Source of the DNA: Thermoguttaceae bacterium
GTDB taxonomy: Bacteria > Planctomycetota > Planctomycetia > Pirellulales > Thermoguttaceae
Direction of reading: 5' to 3'
Assembly (NCBI GenBank): GCA_017408405.1
Contig: JAFQUP010000171.1
Location: 1-37,247, forward strand
DNA: 37,247 nt
The position numbers and the translations under genes are program-made. The notes beneath the pieces are model-generated. The model saw only the letters and a program-made list of their open reading frames with translations, was not told where the DNA came from and made no database searches. Shown here piece after piece: positions 5,462 to 14,085 of this stretch; the stretch's first letter is position 1; the number at the start of each line of letters is the position of its first letter.

Positions 5462-8335
5462 ATGCCTATGACGAAAATTTCTGTTTATTGGGGAATCTGT
5501 CTTCTTCTTTTGACAGTTTTTGGCTTTTCCCTTAGCCGGGAATTTCAGAACCATCAGCGCACTGAATCAGTATTACGAGAGATAGTTCTGAAGGATGCCG
5601 CCGCGGCAGAACGCTTTTTGGCTCCGGATTCAGTTTCATTAGAAAACTGGAACGAGTACCTTAATATTTCCGCATTGAAATCGAGTGTTACGAATTTTTC
5701 GGAGACCTCGAGGGAAATGCTTGATTCCGCGCTGGTGACCTTGAATTTCGCGTATGGTCTTGAGAAATATCCGACTCTCGTGCGTTTTCGTGAATCGTTA
5801 AGCGCACTGATGGATTGGAGCGAGACGACTCCATTTCTGACACTTTTTCAAAATGACACGTTCTCTGAAATCTATGCGGACCGCCGCCGAAATGATTTGG
5901 GAGTAGTGGCTGCTCCCCAAATCGAGGAAATCTTGAAGACGAATGAGATTGAAGTTTCGAATGAAGTCCGTCAGATTGCCAAGTCGGAGGAAGATTCCGT
6001 TCCCAGCATAACAGAAGCCGCCAATATTCGTTTTGCTTCGGTTTCGGAACTTTTTGAGGCGGAGTCCAGTAACATGACGGCGAATATGCCGCGATACGCG
6101 AGCAGTCATCTTTTTGCCTCCAAGCTGTCCAGTGAAACCGCTCTTCCTCAGGTTCATGAGAATAAACTTTCCTTAAAAGAAAAATCATCCTCTGTGCCTG
6201 GTGAGTTTGAGAAGACGATAGACCAAACGGTTCCGGGAATTGATTCTTCAAATTCCGCGTCTGCGGAGGATAGAATCGATCGTCTGGCCAGGATTAATTC
6301 ACTTTCAGACTTTAATAAAGCGAAAACTGAAAACGTGATTCCGACGGTGTCTCCTGTCTCTAACAGTGAGTCTAAAACTGAAAACGAGTCGGAAGCGGAT
6401 GCGTCGAAAACTTTTTTCCCGGAATTGCCGAATTGGCATTTCAGTCTGATAGACCGAATGAAAAAAGAACCGGCACCGAAAGCGATGGGGACCGCGTTCA
6501 GTGTGAGTGAACTTTCGGGGAAAATGTCGGGAGATTTTTCGTCTGACTCTAAGGTTCTCGCGAACGCGTGGCTTTTGACGCAGTATGACGCCGCGGAGAA
6601 AAATGATCTTGCCGCCGCTTATGGCGAAATTAAGAATCGCGCGAAGGTAGTCGATCAGCTTTTCTCGAAAGTTGGCGCCGCCAAATCGAAATCGTGGAAA
6701 GAGCTTTTGCGCTGGAACGAACTGAAACTGAATCAGCCCGCGGATCTGGTGGTCCTTAACACTCTTTACCGACAGCTTACGTGCGGAACGTATGGATTGG
6801 AGTTGAGACACTTTGTGAATCTTCGCGAAGCGATCGCGCGCTATCTTGCGGTCAATAATCAGCAGATAGATCCAGAGGGAGCTGAACAGCGTTTCCAGAC
6901 AGGAAAAGAGCAGTTGGCGAAACTGATTCTTATGTTCCACAAGACACCGGATTCTCAGGTTCAGAATGCGTTGAGAGATATGCTTGACTGGATGGATTTG
7001 ATGGGGCAGTCATCTGAATTGGTCGAGTTGACTAAAGGCCTTTGGAAAAATCCGAATGTGGTCATGCGTATTGACGGAGGAATCTTTGAGCGTTTAGGAA
7101 CGCAGGAGATGAATCGGACGGAAGAGACGAATGACCGTCTTTCCGGAGCGACTGTTCGCGGTACGTCACAATTTAAAGGGACACTTACGGTGAACCCCGT
7201 TGCGAATGAAAAGAAGGCGGAAATATCGATCGATCTGGTTGGAACGGCAGACAGTCAGTCGAACGCTTACGCGAATTCAGTCGTGGTCTCGTCAACCGCG
7301 AAAAGCAACATAAAAGCGAAAAAAACGGTATTTTTTGGAGACAATGGTTTTGAAACGGATACGACTAAAATAGACATTCAGACCAATTCCAAGATAAATA
7401 ACGTTTCGGATTCCCGAAATCGTCGAGTCGTAGAGAACGCGGCGAATCGGCGCGCGTATTCTCAGAAGGCCTCTACGGAGCAGCAGGCGAAAGCGTTGAG
7501 TTCGAAACGTCTTCAGAAACAGATTGACGAACCGATTGATAAAGTTTTGACGACAGTCAATGAAAAGATGGCTGAAATGCTTTATCAGCAGTTGCGTCCT
7601 CGCGGTGTGGATTTTGAGGATATTAAAACCTGGTCTGGCAAAAGTGGAATTCATGCTCAGACGCGTGTTGCGTGTCGAGAGGGAATGAGTGCTTATGCCA
7701 TGCCGGAAGCGGTGAAAACAAAATCCGATATTTATTTCGCAATCCATGAGAGCGCGTTCCAGGAAATTTTTGTTGGTTTTTTGGACGGCGTTAATTTGAA
7801 TGAAGCTGCCCGTCAACAGTTTAAGGCTCTCTCTCCTGATTGGATGAAGGAGCTTCTTAACAGTCAGCAGAATGAGAATGGAAATACTGATTGGGCTATT
7901 TCTTTTATGCAGAATTGGCCGATTACCGTTTCTCTGAAAGACGGAAAAGTCAATTTTCAGATTCACTGTGAAAAGGTGCTTAACGATGGTAAGGAATATC
8001 CAGAACTTGACGTGACGATCGTTTACGATATGAAAGTAACTGGCGGTAAACTGGTCATGAAACGTCAGGGAGAGGTTGAAATTTTGCCTCCGGACTTCAA
8101 TCCGGCAGCTGGCAAGCGTCTTCCTGGTTCGATAGTCGGTTTGCGTCGAGTTATGGCAAAACGGCTTCAGGAGGCGTTTAAGCCGGAGATTATCGTGGAA
8201 GAGAAAGCGTTAATTTCAGAGCCGAATGAGCAGAATAAGAAATTCGCGAATCTTCACATTCAGCCTGTTTTTGTCGAAATTAAGAATGGCTGGCTTCAGG
8301 CGGGCGCGAATATCGTAGAGAAAGAGCGGAAATAA
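5462..8335 (+). CDS. Large membrane-anchored protein of unknown function
   Basis: This is a 957-residue protein I do not recognise. I chose ATG 5462, which has GGAG six bases upstream, over a TTG at 5414 that has no ribosome site. Residues about 9-25 (WGICLLLLTVFGFSLS) form one transmembrane anchor, so the bulk should face the periplasm. The middle (about 180-345) is a Ser/Glu/Asn-rich, low-complexity linker. A helical section follows (about 370-560), then a beta-like region with polar repeats (about 575-700). The C-terminal block of about 250 residues (from DEPIDKVLTTVNEKMAEMLYQQLRP) looks well folded, with alternating strands and the ending IQPVFVEIKNGWLQAGANIV. It is monocistronic, with its own promoter and terminator. 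Its size and single anchor are compatible with an envelope-spanning or lipid-handling role, but this is speculation. Confidence 0.85.
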   Translation: MPMTKISVYWGICLLLLTVFGFSLSREFQNHQRTESVLREIVLKDAAAAERFLAPDSVSLENWNEYLNISALKSSVTNFSETSREMLDSALVTLNFAYGLEKYPTLVRFRESLSALMDWSETTPFLTLFQNDTFSEIYADRRRNDLGVVAAPQIEEILKTNEIEVSNEVRQIAKSEEDSVPSITEAANIRFASVSELFEAESSNMTANMPRYASSHLFASKLSSETALPQVHENKLSLKEKSSSVPGEFEKTIDQTVPGIDSSNSASAEDRIDRLARINSLSDFNKAKTENVIPTVSPVSNSESKTENESEADASKTFFPELPNWHFSLIDRMKKEPAPKAMGTAFSVSELSGKMSGDFSSDSKVLANAWLLTQYDAAEKNDLAAAYGEIKNRAKVVDQLFSKVGAAKSKSWKELLRWNELKLNQPADLVVLNTLYRQLTCGTYGLELRHFVNLREAIARYLAVNNQQIDPEGAEQRFQTGKEQLAKLILMFHKTPDSQVQNALRDMLDWMDLMGQSSELVELTKGLWKNPNVVMRIDGGIFERLGTQEMNRTEETNDRLSGATVRGTSQFKGTLTVNPVANEKKAEISIDLVGTADSQSNAYANSVVVSSTAKSNIKAKKTVFFGDNGFETDTTKIDIQTNSKINNVSDSRNRRVVENAANRRAYSQKASTEQQAKALSSKRLQKQIDEPIDKVLTTVNEKMAEMLYQQLRPRGVDFEDIKTWSGKSGIHAQTRVACREGMSAYAMPEAVKTKSDIYFAIHESAFQEIFVGFLDGVNLNEAARQQFKALSPDWMKELLNSQQNENGNTDWAISFMQNWPITVSLKDGKVNFQIHCEKVLNDGKEYPELDVTIVYDMKVTGGKLVMKRQGEVEILPPDFNPAAGKRLPGSIVGLRRVMAKRLQEAFKPEIIVEEKALISEPNEQNKKFANLHIQPVFVEIKNGWLQAGANIVEKERK

Positions 8336-8364
8336 AAATCGTTTTCCGGGTTTATTTTGGTTTT

Positions 8365-8402
8365 CCGGAGTCTTGCTTTACGGGGTAAGACTCCGGTTTT
8401 TA
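8365..8402 (+). terminator. Intrinsic terminator after the large anchored protein
   Basis: CCGGAGTCTT (8365-8374) pairs perfectly with AAGACTCCGG (8387-8396) and is followed by TTTTTT to 8402. It sits between two convergent genes. Confidence 0.92.
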
Positions 8403-8440
8403 ATTTTGAGTCCTGTTAGATTTTAAGGCATGAAGTATTT

Positions 8441-9586
8441 TCAGGAATGAAGAATCTTTTGAGCGATTTTTCGTCCGCTGGAACAAAGTGGAAAGGTTTC
8501 CAAATCGGATTCTCGAACCCATCGAATTTCGCCGCCTGATGGGGTTTGCCGGGAAATAGTTTGTTTTTTCTGTTCGTTGTCTGTGAATGAGGTATGGAAA
8601 GCACGAAGGCGAATACGGTATTTTGTGACGGAATGGCGAAAATCGGCGAATTTTTCAGTAATAGTCGTTTTTAAACCGATAGTTTGTTGAATGAATCTTT
8701 GGAGTTCCAGCTGAATGGTTTCCTCATTTTGAATTTTAACACGTGGAAAATCCCAGAGGCCGGCCCACCATTCTCCTTCAACGCAGCGAACAAGAAGAAA
8801 TTCACGTTCAGAAGAAAATTCATTATCCATATTTTCAGAATGAGTGAAAGTCCGAGTGATTAACGCTGCCGCTTCCATTCGATCTTCATACTTTATTTTA
8901 GGCGGTGAATATGGTATTCTTGCGGTGAGGTTCCCGCGTTTGGCTTCACATTCATCCAGAAACGGACATTTTTCACACTGTGGTTCCTGCGGTACGCAGA
9001 CAAGGCTTCCCAAGTCCATCAGTGCGGTATTCAGGATACGGGGAGATTCTGAGGAGGTATTTGGACTGATGAATTCTTCCGCGGTTTTCCACAGTAGTTT
9101 TTGGGCTTGACTGGAGGATACCGGTATTTGGAGCGCATTGAGTCTCGCGAAGAGTCGCTGGGTATTGGCTTCGAGGATTGGAAATGGTTTGTTAAACGCG
9201 AAGGAAAGAATTGCTCCCGCGGTATACCGCCCAATTCCAGGAAGCGCGAGAATTTCAGAAAAGGTATCTGGAAAATGACCGTTTTTTTCATTCGTAATGA
9301 TTTTGGCCGCCGCGTGCATTTGGCGTGCGCGTCGGTAGTAGCCGAGTCCTTCCCACTGTCGAAGAACCGTTTCTTCTTCCGCGTTTGCGAGAGCTTGAAT
9401 ATCTGGAAATGCCGAAAGAAAGCGTGAGAAGTAATCCAGGACAGTCCGAACCTGGGTTTGCTGGAGCATGATTTCACTGACCCAGACGCGGTAGGGGGTT
9501 GGGTCCTGACGCCATGGAAGCGAATGGCGTCCATTTTCTTCAAACCAATGGATAAGGCGCGAGATTGCGGAAGGTGAAATATTCAT
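8441..9586 (-). CDS. mutY: Adenine DNA glycosylase MutY
   Basis: This is a 381-residue base-excision enzyme that removes A mispaired with 8-oxoG. Its domains run in the usual order. The HhH-GPD core has WVSEIMLQQTQV with catalytic Glu38 and the helix-hairpin-helix LPGIGRYTAGAI (115-126). The 4Fe-4S loop CVPQEPQCEKCPFLDEC has the standard C-X6-C-X2-C-X5-C spacing. A C-terminal NUDIX-like 8-oxoG reading domain (about 230-381) includes EGEWWAGLWDFPR. One position stands out: where E. coli has the catalytic Asp138 in LDGNVKRV, this protein reads LEANTQRL, placing Glu139 there. No clear ribosome site precedes the ATG. It follows the exported S1/P1-like gene on the same strand after 131 bases, with no terminator seen between them. 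Confidence 0.93.
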   Translation of the reverse strand: MNISPSAISRLIHWFEENGRHSLPWRQDPTPYRVWVSEIMLQQTQVRTVLDYFSRFLSAFPDIQALANAEEETVLRQWEGLGYYRRARQMHAAAKIITNEKNGHFPDTFSEILALPGIGRYTAGAILSFAFNKPFPILEANTQRLFARLNALQIPVSSSQAQKLLWKTAEEFISPNTSSESPRILNTALMDLGSLVCVPQEPQCEKCPFLDECEAKRGNLTARIPYSPPKIKYEDRMEAAALITRTFTHSENMDNEFSSEREFLLVRCVEGEWWAGLWDFPRVKIQNEETIQLELQRFIQQTIGLKTTITEKFADFRHSVTKYRIRLRAFHTSFTDNEQKKQTISRQTPSGGEIRWVRESDLETFPLCSSGRKIAQKILHS

Positions 9587-9717
9587 GGAAAAAGTTAAAG
9601 CGTTTTGGAAAAGGAAATTTTACTTAAAAAGCGAAAAAGGAGCAAAAGCAGAGTTCGAGAAGGAATATTTTCAAAATATGAAAAATTTCACGATCTCTGC
9701 GAAAGTATGAAAGGGAT

Positions 9718-11457
9718 TTATGGTTTCTTTTCAAGACGGTTTACGAATTCCATAAGAATTTTAGTACCGACTGAATCAAGTTTTAGTTTTATCGGAGCGA
9801 AAGACGGCGTTTCGTTGGTGAAATAGGAAAATCCCAAAACATACGTTGGAAAAAAACCAAGTTTTGGCGTTTTTTCGCAGGAGACAAAACCAATTGTTTT
9901 CCGTTTTTGATCAGGAAAAACAAAATCCAAAACGGGAATGACAGATGTTTTTGGATTTTCCATGACGACCGATCGTCCGGAGGGCCAGAACCAGCCGGCA
10001 GTTCCCATCGGAACTTTCGTGAATTTCCATTGTTCTGTTTTTTCTGAATTGAAATTTCGGAGCAGAATGCCGCTCTGAGGAATTTTTTCGTAAGGAACGG
10101 GATACGCGGGTTTCGCGTACGCGTCATTTTCACCGACACGAGTCAAAATTCCGGCAAAATCGGGGAAGAGGTTTGAATGAATTTGATTTCCAATCAAAAG
10201 TACGTGTCCTCCCGCTTTTTTAAAAGTACGCATTTTTTCACAGAAAGCATTGAAATCCGTCCCATAGTATGAATTTATTCTTTGGGCAGGAACGATGAGG
10301 AGGGAAACTTTTTCCGGAGAACTGATTCCATTGTGATTGAACGTTCGAATATCCAGAAGTTCCGCCGATTTCCCATTTTGTCGAAGTGTTTCCGCGATTT
10401 GAACAGCGAAGATTCTGTCTCCGCCATTGAAAAAACCTTCCTGCCAACGTCCTGTCGAATCGTAGAGGATTTGAATGGAAGCGGATTTTTCTCCTTCCAG
10501 AGGAAGATATGGAAGGCAGATTCCATCATGTTCGGTTGGACGGCTCTGAACAAAATCGATCATTTTTTGGCGATATTGCGGCGCGTAATCTTCGATTTTT
10601 CCAGACCAGATAACTTCCTGTTCGGATTTTGCCATTTTTAAAGCGGTTTCAAAGATGGCGAGAGTTTCCTGAACAGCCCATCCTCCGACCTCACAGAAAG
10701 CCAGAGCCAGCTGTTTTTCCGCTTCTTCCCGGGAGCGAGTGAAATTTTTGGAATCTGTTCCCTGGCTGATTTTTTCCAGAATGAAAGCGTTTTCGAGGAC
10801 GGTTTTTCCGAGATACGCGTATTCAACACCGAGCCATTCAATTTCGAACAGATGAGTAAAAACTTCCTCAGGAGTGGAGTAAGTTTTAATCTTTTTGGCG
10901 AGTTTTGCGCAGTGTTCATTCCAAATTTTTCGAGTTATTTCCTGTTTGACGACCCATCCAAGATCCAATTCCAGAGTGGGGACAAGATTAAGCCCCTCGC
11001 GTCCCAAAACATACGTTGCGTAATGGACAAGCGGCTCATGATTAAATGAAGTTTGATCCGCGATAGAATGGGAAAGCAGGGAAAGCAGAAGCAGAACCTG
11101 AGGTGAATCATTTTCCCGAATGGCTTTTACCAAAAGCTCGAACGCGAGACATCTGGCTTCAGGAAGATGAAAACTGTGGCGATTTTTAATTTTTCTTTCT
11201 TTTAAAATATTAAGGTAATTTTCTCCCCAGCGTTCACGCTCAAGTTCATTGAAATTGTCCGGGTAATGACTGTCAATGAGAAATTGGCGCATTATTTCCG
11301 GATTATTCTGGAGCATTTCACTCCAGGGAGCGGGAATATGCTGCGCAACACTTCGGGCCACGACATCATGTCCGCTTCCCCATGCGAAAAGAGCGGCAGG
11401 CAAAGAGATGAAAATCTGGAACAAAAGGCAGAAAACTAAAAATTTGATTTTTTTCAT
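9718..11457 (-). CDS. Exported S1/P1-nuclease/zinc phospholipase C-like protein with a Rossmann/GATase-like C-terminal domain
   Basis: This is a 579-residue protein with a signal peptide (residues 1-25, ending SLPAALFA). The predicted mature protein begins W26-G-S-G-H30. S1/P1 nucleases and bacterial zinc phospholipases C use exactly such an N-terminal Trp and a nearby His to bind the trinuclear zinc site. Further ligands are suggested by LSLLSHSIADQTSFNHEP (about 130-147), a helix carrying H, D and H. After about residue 320 a second domain appears: SIQILYDSTGRWQEGFFNGGDRIFAVQIAETLRQNGKSAELLD, then LLIVPAQR and GGHVLLIGNQ. This has the strand-helix pattern of a class I amidotransferase-like or ThuA-like flavodoxin fold. 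I infer a periplasmic hydrolase of nucleic acid or phospholipid. There is no obvious ribosome site. The gene lies between the GHL10 gene and mutY. Confidence 0.72.
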   Translation of the reverse strand: MKKIKFLVFCLLFQIFISLPAALFAWGSGHDVVARSVAQHIPAPWSEMLQNNPEIMRQFLIDSHYPDNFNELERERWGENYLNILKERKIKNRHSFHLPEARCLAFELLVKAIRENDSPQVLLLLSLLSHSIADQTSFNHEPLVHYATYVLGREGLNLVPTLELDLGWVVKQEITRKIWNEHCAKLAKKIKTYSTPEEVFTHLFEIEWLGVEYAYLGKTVLENAFILEKISQGTDSKNFTRSREEAEKQLALAFCEVGGWAVQETLAIFETALKMAKSEQEVIWSGKIEDYAPQYRQKMIDFVQSRPTEHDGICLPYLPLEGEKSASIQILYDSTGRWQEGFFNGGDRIFAVQIAETLRQNGKSAELLDIRTFNHNGISSPEKVSLLIVPAQRINSYYGTDFNAFCEKMRTFKKAGGHVLLIGNQIHSNLFPDFAGILTRVGENDAYAKPAYPVPYEKIPQSGILLRNFNSEKTEQWKFTKVPMGTAGWFWPSGRSVVMENPKTSVIPVLDFVFPDQKRKTIGFVSCEKTPKLGFFPTYVLGFSYFTNETPSFAPIKLKLDSVGTKILMEFVNRLEKKP

Positions 11458-11558
11458 ATTTCGCGGTTTTTCTCAAAAAAAGGGATGAAACTAACCAGAG
11501 TTTCCTTTCGTAGAGTTGAGAGAATTGAAAATGAAACCGGATGATCTTAAATCAGGAT

Positions 11559-11603
11559 GATCCGGAAGAACGTGAAAAGGAGTCCTTTTCGTTATTCCGG
11601 ATC
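11559..11603 (-). terminator. Long near-perfect hairpin after the GHL10 gene
   Basis: GATCCGGAA (11559-11567) pairs with TTCCGGATC (11595-11603). The interior continues almost without interruption (AACG-GAAAAGG / CCTTTTC-GTT) around a 3-base AGT loop. It begins just after the GHL10 stop when read on the minus strand. No T run follows, so termination is likely but not certain. Confidence 0.6.
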
Positions 11604-11614
11604 GAAAGGAAGGG

Positions 11615-13738
11615 TTACTGGCCATTTGTTTGGGGCGGGTGAGGGCTTTGAGGAGTCAAAGGCGGAAGGATCCGTTGGGCTGAACGTTCGGAAAGGTCAA
11701 AAATAGTGAATCCCCGCGCGTTAAGCTGATCCGCTTTTTGGATTTGAGCCATCGTTTCGTCAGGGGAAAGTTTCCATTCGCCAATTCCAAAATAGAGAGG
11801 AAATCCCTCCGGCACCAATTCTTGCTGGTTTCTGGAGATGTTTTCAAAAGTTGCCGCGTTTAAAGTATAATTCATTGGACAGAGGAAGTCAACATAGCCT
11901 TTTTGAGCCCAAAGTACCCAATCCTGTCCTACGCCGTAACGGGAAGCGGGATAAGCAGAGAAAACCGCGGCTGAAATCTTGACATTTGGATGTTTTTCTT
12001 CCATTTTATCGTGAACACGTTTCACGATATTCGTGATGAGAGTCGCGCGCCATTCCTGAAATTCTTTTTTTCTATCGCCGGAAGTAATGTCGCGCGGCCA
12101 ATTTTTGATGTTTTTTCCGCTTTCCTGCTCAAATTGTTTTCGGCATCTTTCGCAGAAGCAGCCGTTGTTTCCATCAAATCGAATATAGTCAAAATGAATA
12201 CCGTCCACGTCATATTTATCCGCGAGTTCAATCATGGTGTTTGTCTCCAGCTCAATATTGGCCGGATGAGATGGGCAAAGCCACGGAAGGGTTTCACCTT
12301 TGGAGGATTTTTGGAAACGGCCTTCGTTTTCGTATTTGGCGAATAATTCTGGAGAAATGTGCCATTTGGCATTGAAGCAGACCCGCCAGACGTGGACTTC
12401 AAGGCCTTCCGCGTGACAGGCTTTCACGCACTGCTCCATTTGGTCACCGTACTTTTCATAATTTGCCGAGGTTGGAGCGTATTTGCTGGGATAAAGTGCT
12501 TCACCGACCCACAACATATTGGGGATGACCGCGGTGAATCCCGCGGCTTTCAGCTCTTTTGCCGTCCTGGTCCAGTCTCCGGGATATGCTCCGAGTCCGC
12601 TGTGGTTCCACCAGGCACGGAATTTCATTGATTTATCCGTATCGATTTGATTTACCGCGCGCTCGAGATATTTTTGGTGGATTTCTTCGCAGAGACGTAT
12701 TCCGGCGATTAATCCCTCTGTTTTGAAGATTTGGGCTATTTTTTCTTTTACCTTGTCGGCTTCTTTGATTTTTTGATTAAGAACCGTGACGGCATAGTCC
12801 GCGGAATTTTTTTCAATTTGTTTTTTGGCTTTTGGGGATTTGGCCAGAGAATCAAGAAATTCATTGAAAGCATTGGGGTTTTCACGAATATCTTCATTCA
12901 GAAAATGGACAGAGGTCTGGTTTTTCTCAGCCCAGGCAAGGAGAAAATCACGTGTTTCCGGTAAAAGATGCATTGTGTGATTGATGACCAGTATGGAGCG
13001 TTTTTCGAGTGTTTTTTCCCATGCTTCAGCAGTCATTTTTTGAGGTACTGACACGCGGTCTGAGTCAATACCGAGGTCTCTCAGTTTTTTTGAAAGGATC
13101 GATGCGTTATTTTTGCCTACCCAACGTTCTTCTCCCTGTGTGTTAAGAACGGAAACAAAAAGAATCGATTGAGCAACACATTTTAGTGACGAAAAGATGA
13201 CAGTGCTTTCCTCTTTTCCCATGCGCCAAAAAGAAAGACGAATGGTGTCGATTTTATCCCATCCGGCTGGTTCTTCCTCCGTGTGGAAGTCTGACTTGCT
13301 GAATCGGATTTTTTGGCCAGGCGCGGTTGGAACGCCGGCGGAGCATGAGTACCAGCCTTTGCCGCTATGGAAATAAATGGAAGCACTGGTGAAAATCTTT
13401 GGATTGGAAAGAGCGGCTTCTACCTCAAATTGATTCCAGCTCGTAAGATCCAGATTGACTTTGGCGTCAATGGAGACACGTTCTGTGTTAGGATACTCCG
13501 TAAAGTTTGTCGCGATACGAAGTCCTTCAGGAATCCTGGAGAGTTCCATGCCGCCGCCGCTGACATCGTACCAATTCAGAGAATCGGCAGAAAAATCACT
13601 GAGCAGCAGAGACGCGTGGTCACTTTCTTCCGCGCGAATTGAGGAAAGTGAGAAAAACAGTATGAAAAATATGGTCAAAAAATTCAGAAACAGCCCGATT
13701 GGTGTGCGGGACCTGAAAGTAATGCCTTGGCGTTTCAT
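11615..13738 (-). CDS. Exported GHL10-type glycoside hydrolase (DUF187 family)
   Basis: This is a 707-residue protein. I start it at ATG 13738, which has GAGG six bases upstream. The longest open frame would start at a TTG (13825) that is itself the -35 box of the promoter. Residues about 10-36 form a signal peptide ending SSIRA|EE. The first about 220 residues are beta-rich (FSADSLNWYDVSGGGMEL, STVIFSSLKCV), like a carbohydrate-binding sandwich. A mixed alpha/beta region and a helical linker come next. From about residue 376 there is a GHL10 TIM barrel: FRAWWNHSGLGAYP, ELKAAGFTAVIPNMLWVGEALYP, LEVHVWRVCFNAKW, DKYDVDGIHFDYIRFDG (the family's signature Asp strand), ISAAVFSAYP and DFLCPMNYT. 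The family acts on poorly defined extracellular or cell-wall glycans. A CERC pair follows the signature strand. Confidence 0.9.
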   Translation of the reverse strand: MKRQGITFRSRTPIGLFLNFLTIFFILFFSLSSIRAEESDHASLLLSDFSADSLNWYDVSGGGMELSRIPEGLRIATNFTEYPNTERVSIDAKVNLDLTSWNQFEVEAALSNPKIFTSASIYFHSGKGWYSCSAGVPTAPGQKIRFSKSDFHTEEEPAGWDKIDTIRLSFWRMGKEESTVIFSSLKCVAQSILFVSVLNTQGEERWVGKNNASILSKKLRDLGIDSDRVSVPQKMTAEAWEKTLEKRSILVINHTMHLLPETRDFLLAWAEKNQTSVHFLNEDIRENPNAFNEFLDSLAKSPKAKKQIEKNSADYAVTVLNQKIKEADKVKEKIAQIFKTEGLIAGIRLCEEIHQKYLERAVNQIDTDKSMKFRAWWNHSGLGAYPGDWTRTAKELKAAGFTAVIPNMLWVGEALYPSKYAPTSANYEKYGDQMEQCVKACHAEGLEVHVWRVCFNAKWHISPELFAKYENEGRFQKSSKGETLPWLCPSHPANIELETNTMIELADKYDVDGIHFDYIRFDGNNGCFCERCRKQFEQESGKNIKNWPRDITSGDRKKEFQEWRATLITNIVKRVHDKMEEKHPNVKISAAVFSAYPASRYGVGQDWVLWAQKGYVDFLCPMNYTLNAATFENISRNQQELVPEGFPLYFGIGEWKLSPDETMAQIQKADQLNARGFTIFDLSERSAQRILPPLTPQSPHPPQTNGQ

Positions 13739-13796
13739 GGCGGACCTCATGGAATGGATGAAGGAAGGAAAATAAAATTGGGGGGTGTTTTTATCA

Positions 13797-13825
13797 AGTA
13801 TACCGGGTTTACTCAGGAAAGTCAA
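13797..13825 (-). promoter_or_regulatory. Near-consensus promoter for the GHL10 gene
   Basis: Read on the minus strand, TTGACT, a 17-base spacer and TATACT run from 13825 to 13797. The start would be near 13790, about 52 bases before the chosen ATG. It settles the start-codon question for this gene. Confidence 0.75.
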
Positions 13826-13998
13826 GTGCCTTGAGATGTTTTTGGCAATTTCATGAAATTTTAGGGTAAATCATCTTTAAATTTGATCGCGGAAGTAGAT
13901 GAAATTCCTCAATGAAGTAAAGTTTTAGGGGTGAATGGCCCCCTGTTTTAATGGCGTTGAACCAGAAATCTTCAGCCTCAGGCGGGATGGTTACCGGC

Positions 13999-14085
13999 TC
14001 TAATCTGAATATTTTACTAAAAAAGGACACGACTCCTGGAAGCCATGTCCCTTTTGTTAAGTTTTCTGAAACACTCAGATTAGAG
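13999..14085. repeat. 11-bp inverted repeat enclosing the cytochrome-gene terminator
   Basis: CTCTAATCTGA (13999-14009) is exactly complementary to TCAGATTAGAG (14075-14085). The right arm includes the stop codon of the propeller/cytochrome gene, and the terminator stem at 14017-14056 lies between the arms. Together they could form a two-tier structure at the 3' end of that mRNA. Confidence 0.6.
14017..14056 (-). terminator. Intrinsic terminator after the propeller/cytochrome gene
   Basis: On the minus strand AAAAGG-G-ACATG pairs with CGTGTCCTTTT, with one bulged G and one G-T pair. The stem runs into TTTTTT. It starts about 25 bases past the stop codon. Confidence 0.72.

Noticed and set aside
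13739..13825. TTG start giving a 736-residue GHL10 protein
   Set aside because: The TTG is the -35 hexamer of the promoter. ATG 13738 has a GAGG ribosome site and directly precedes a signal peptide.
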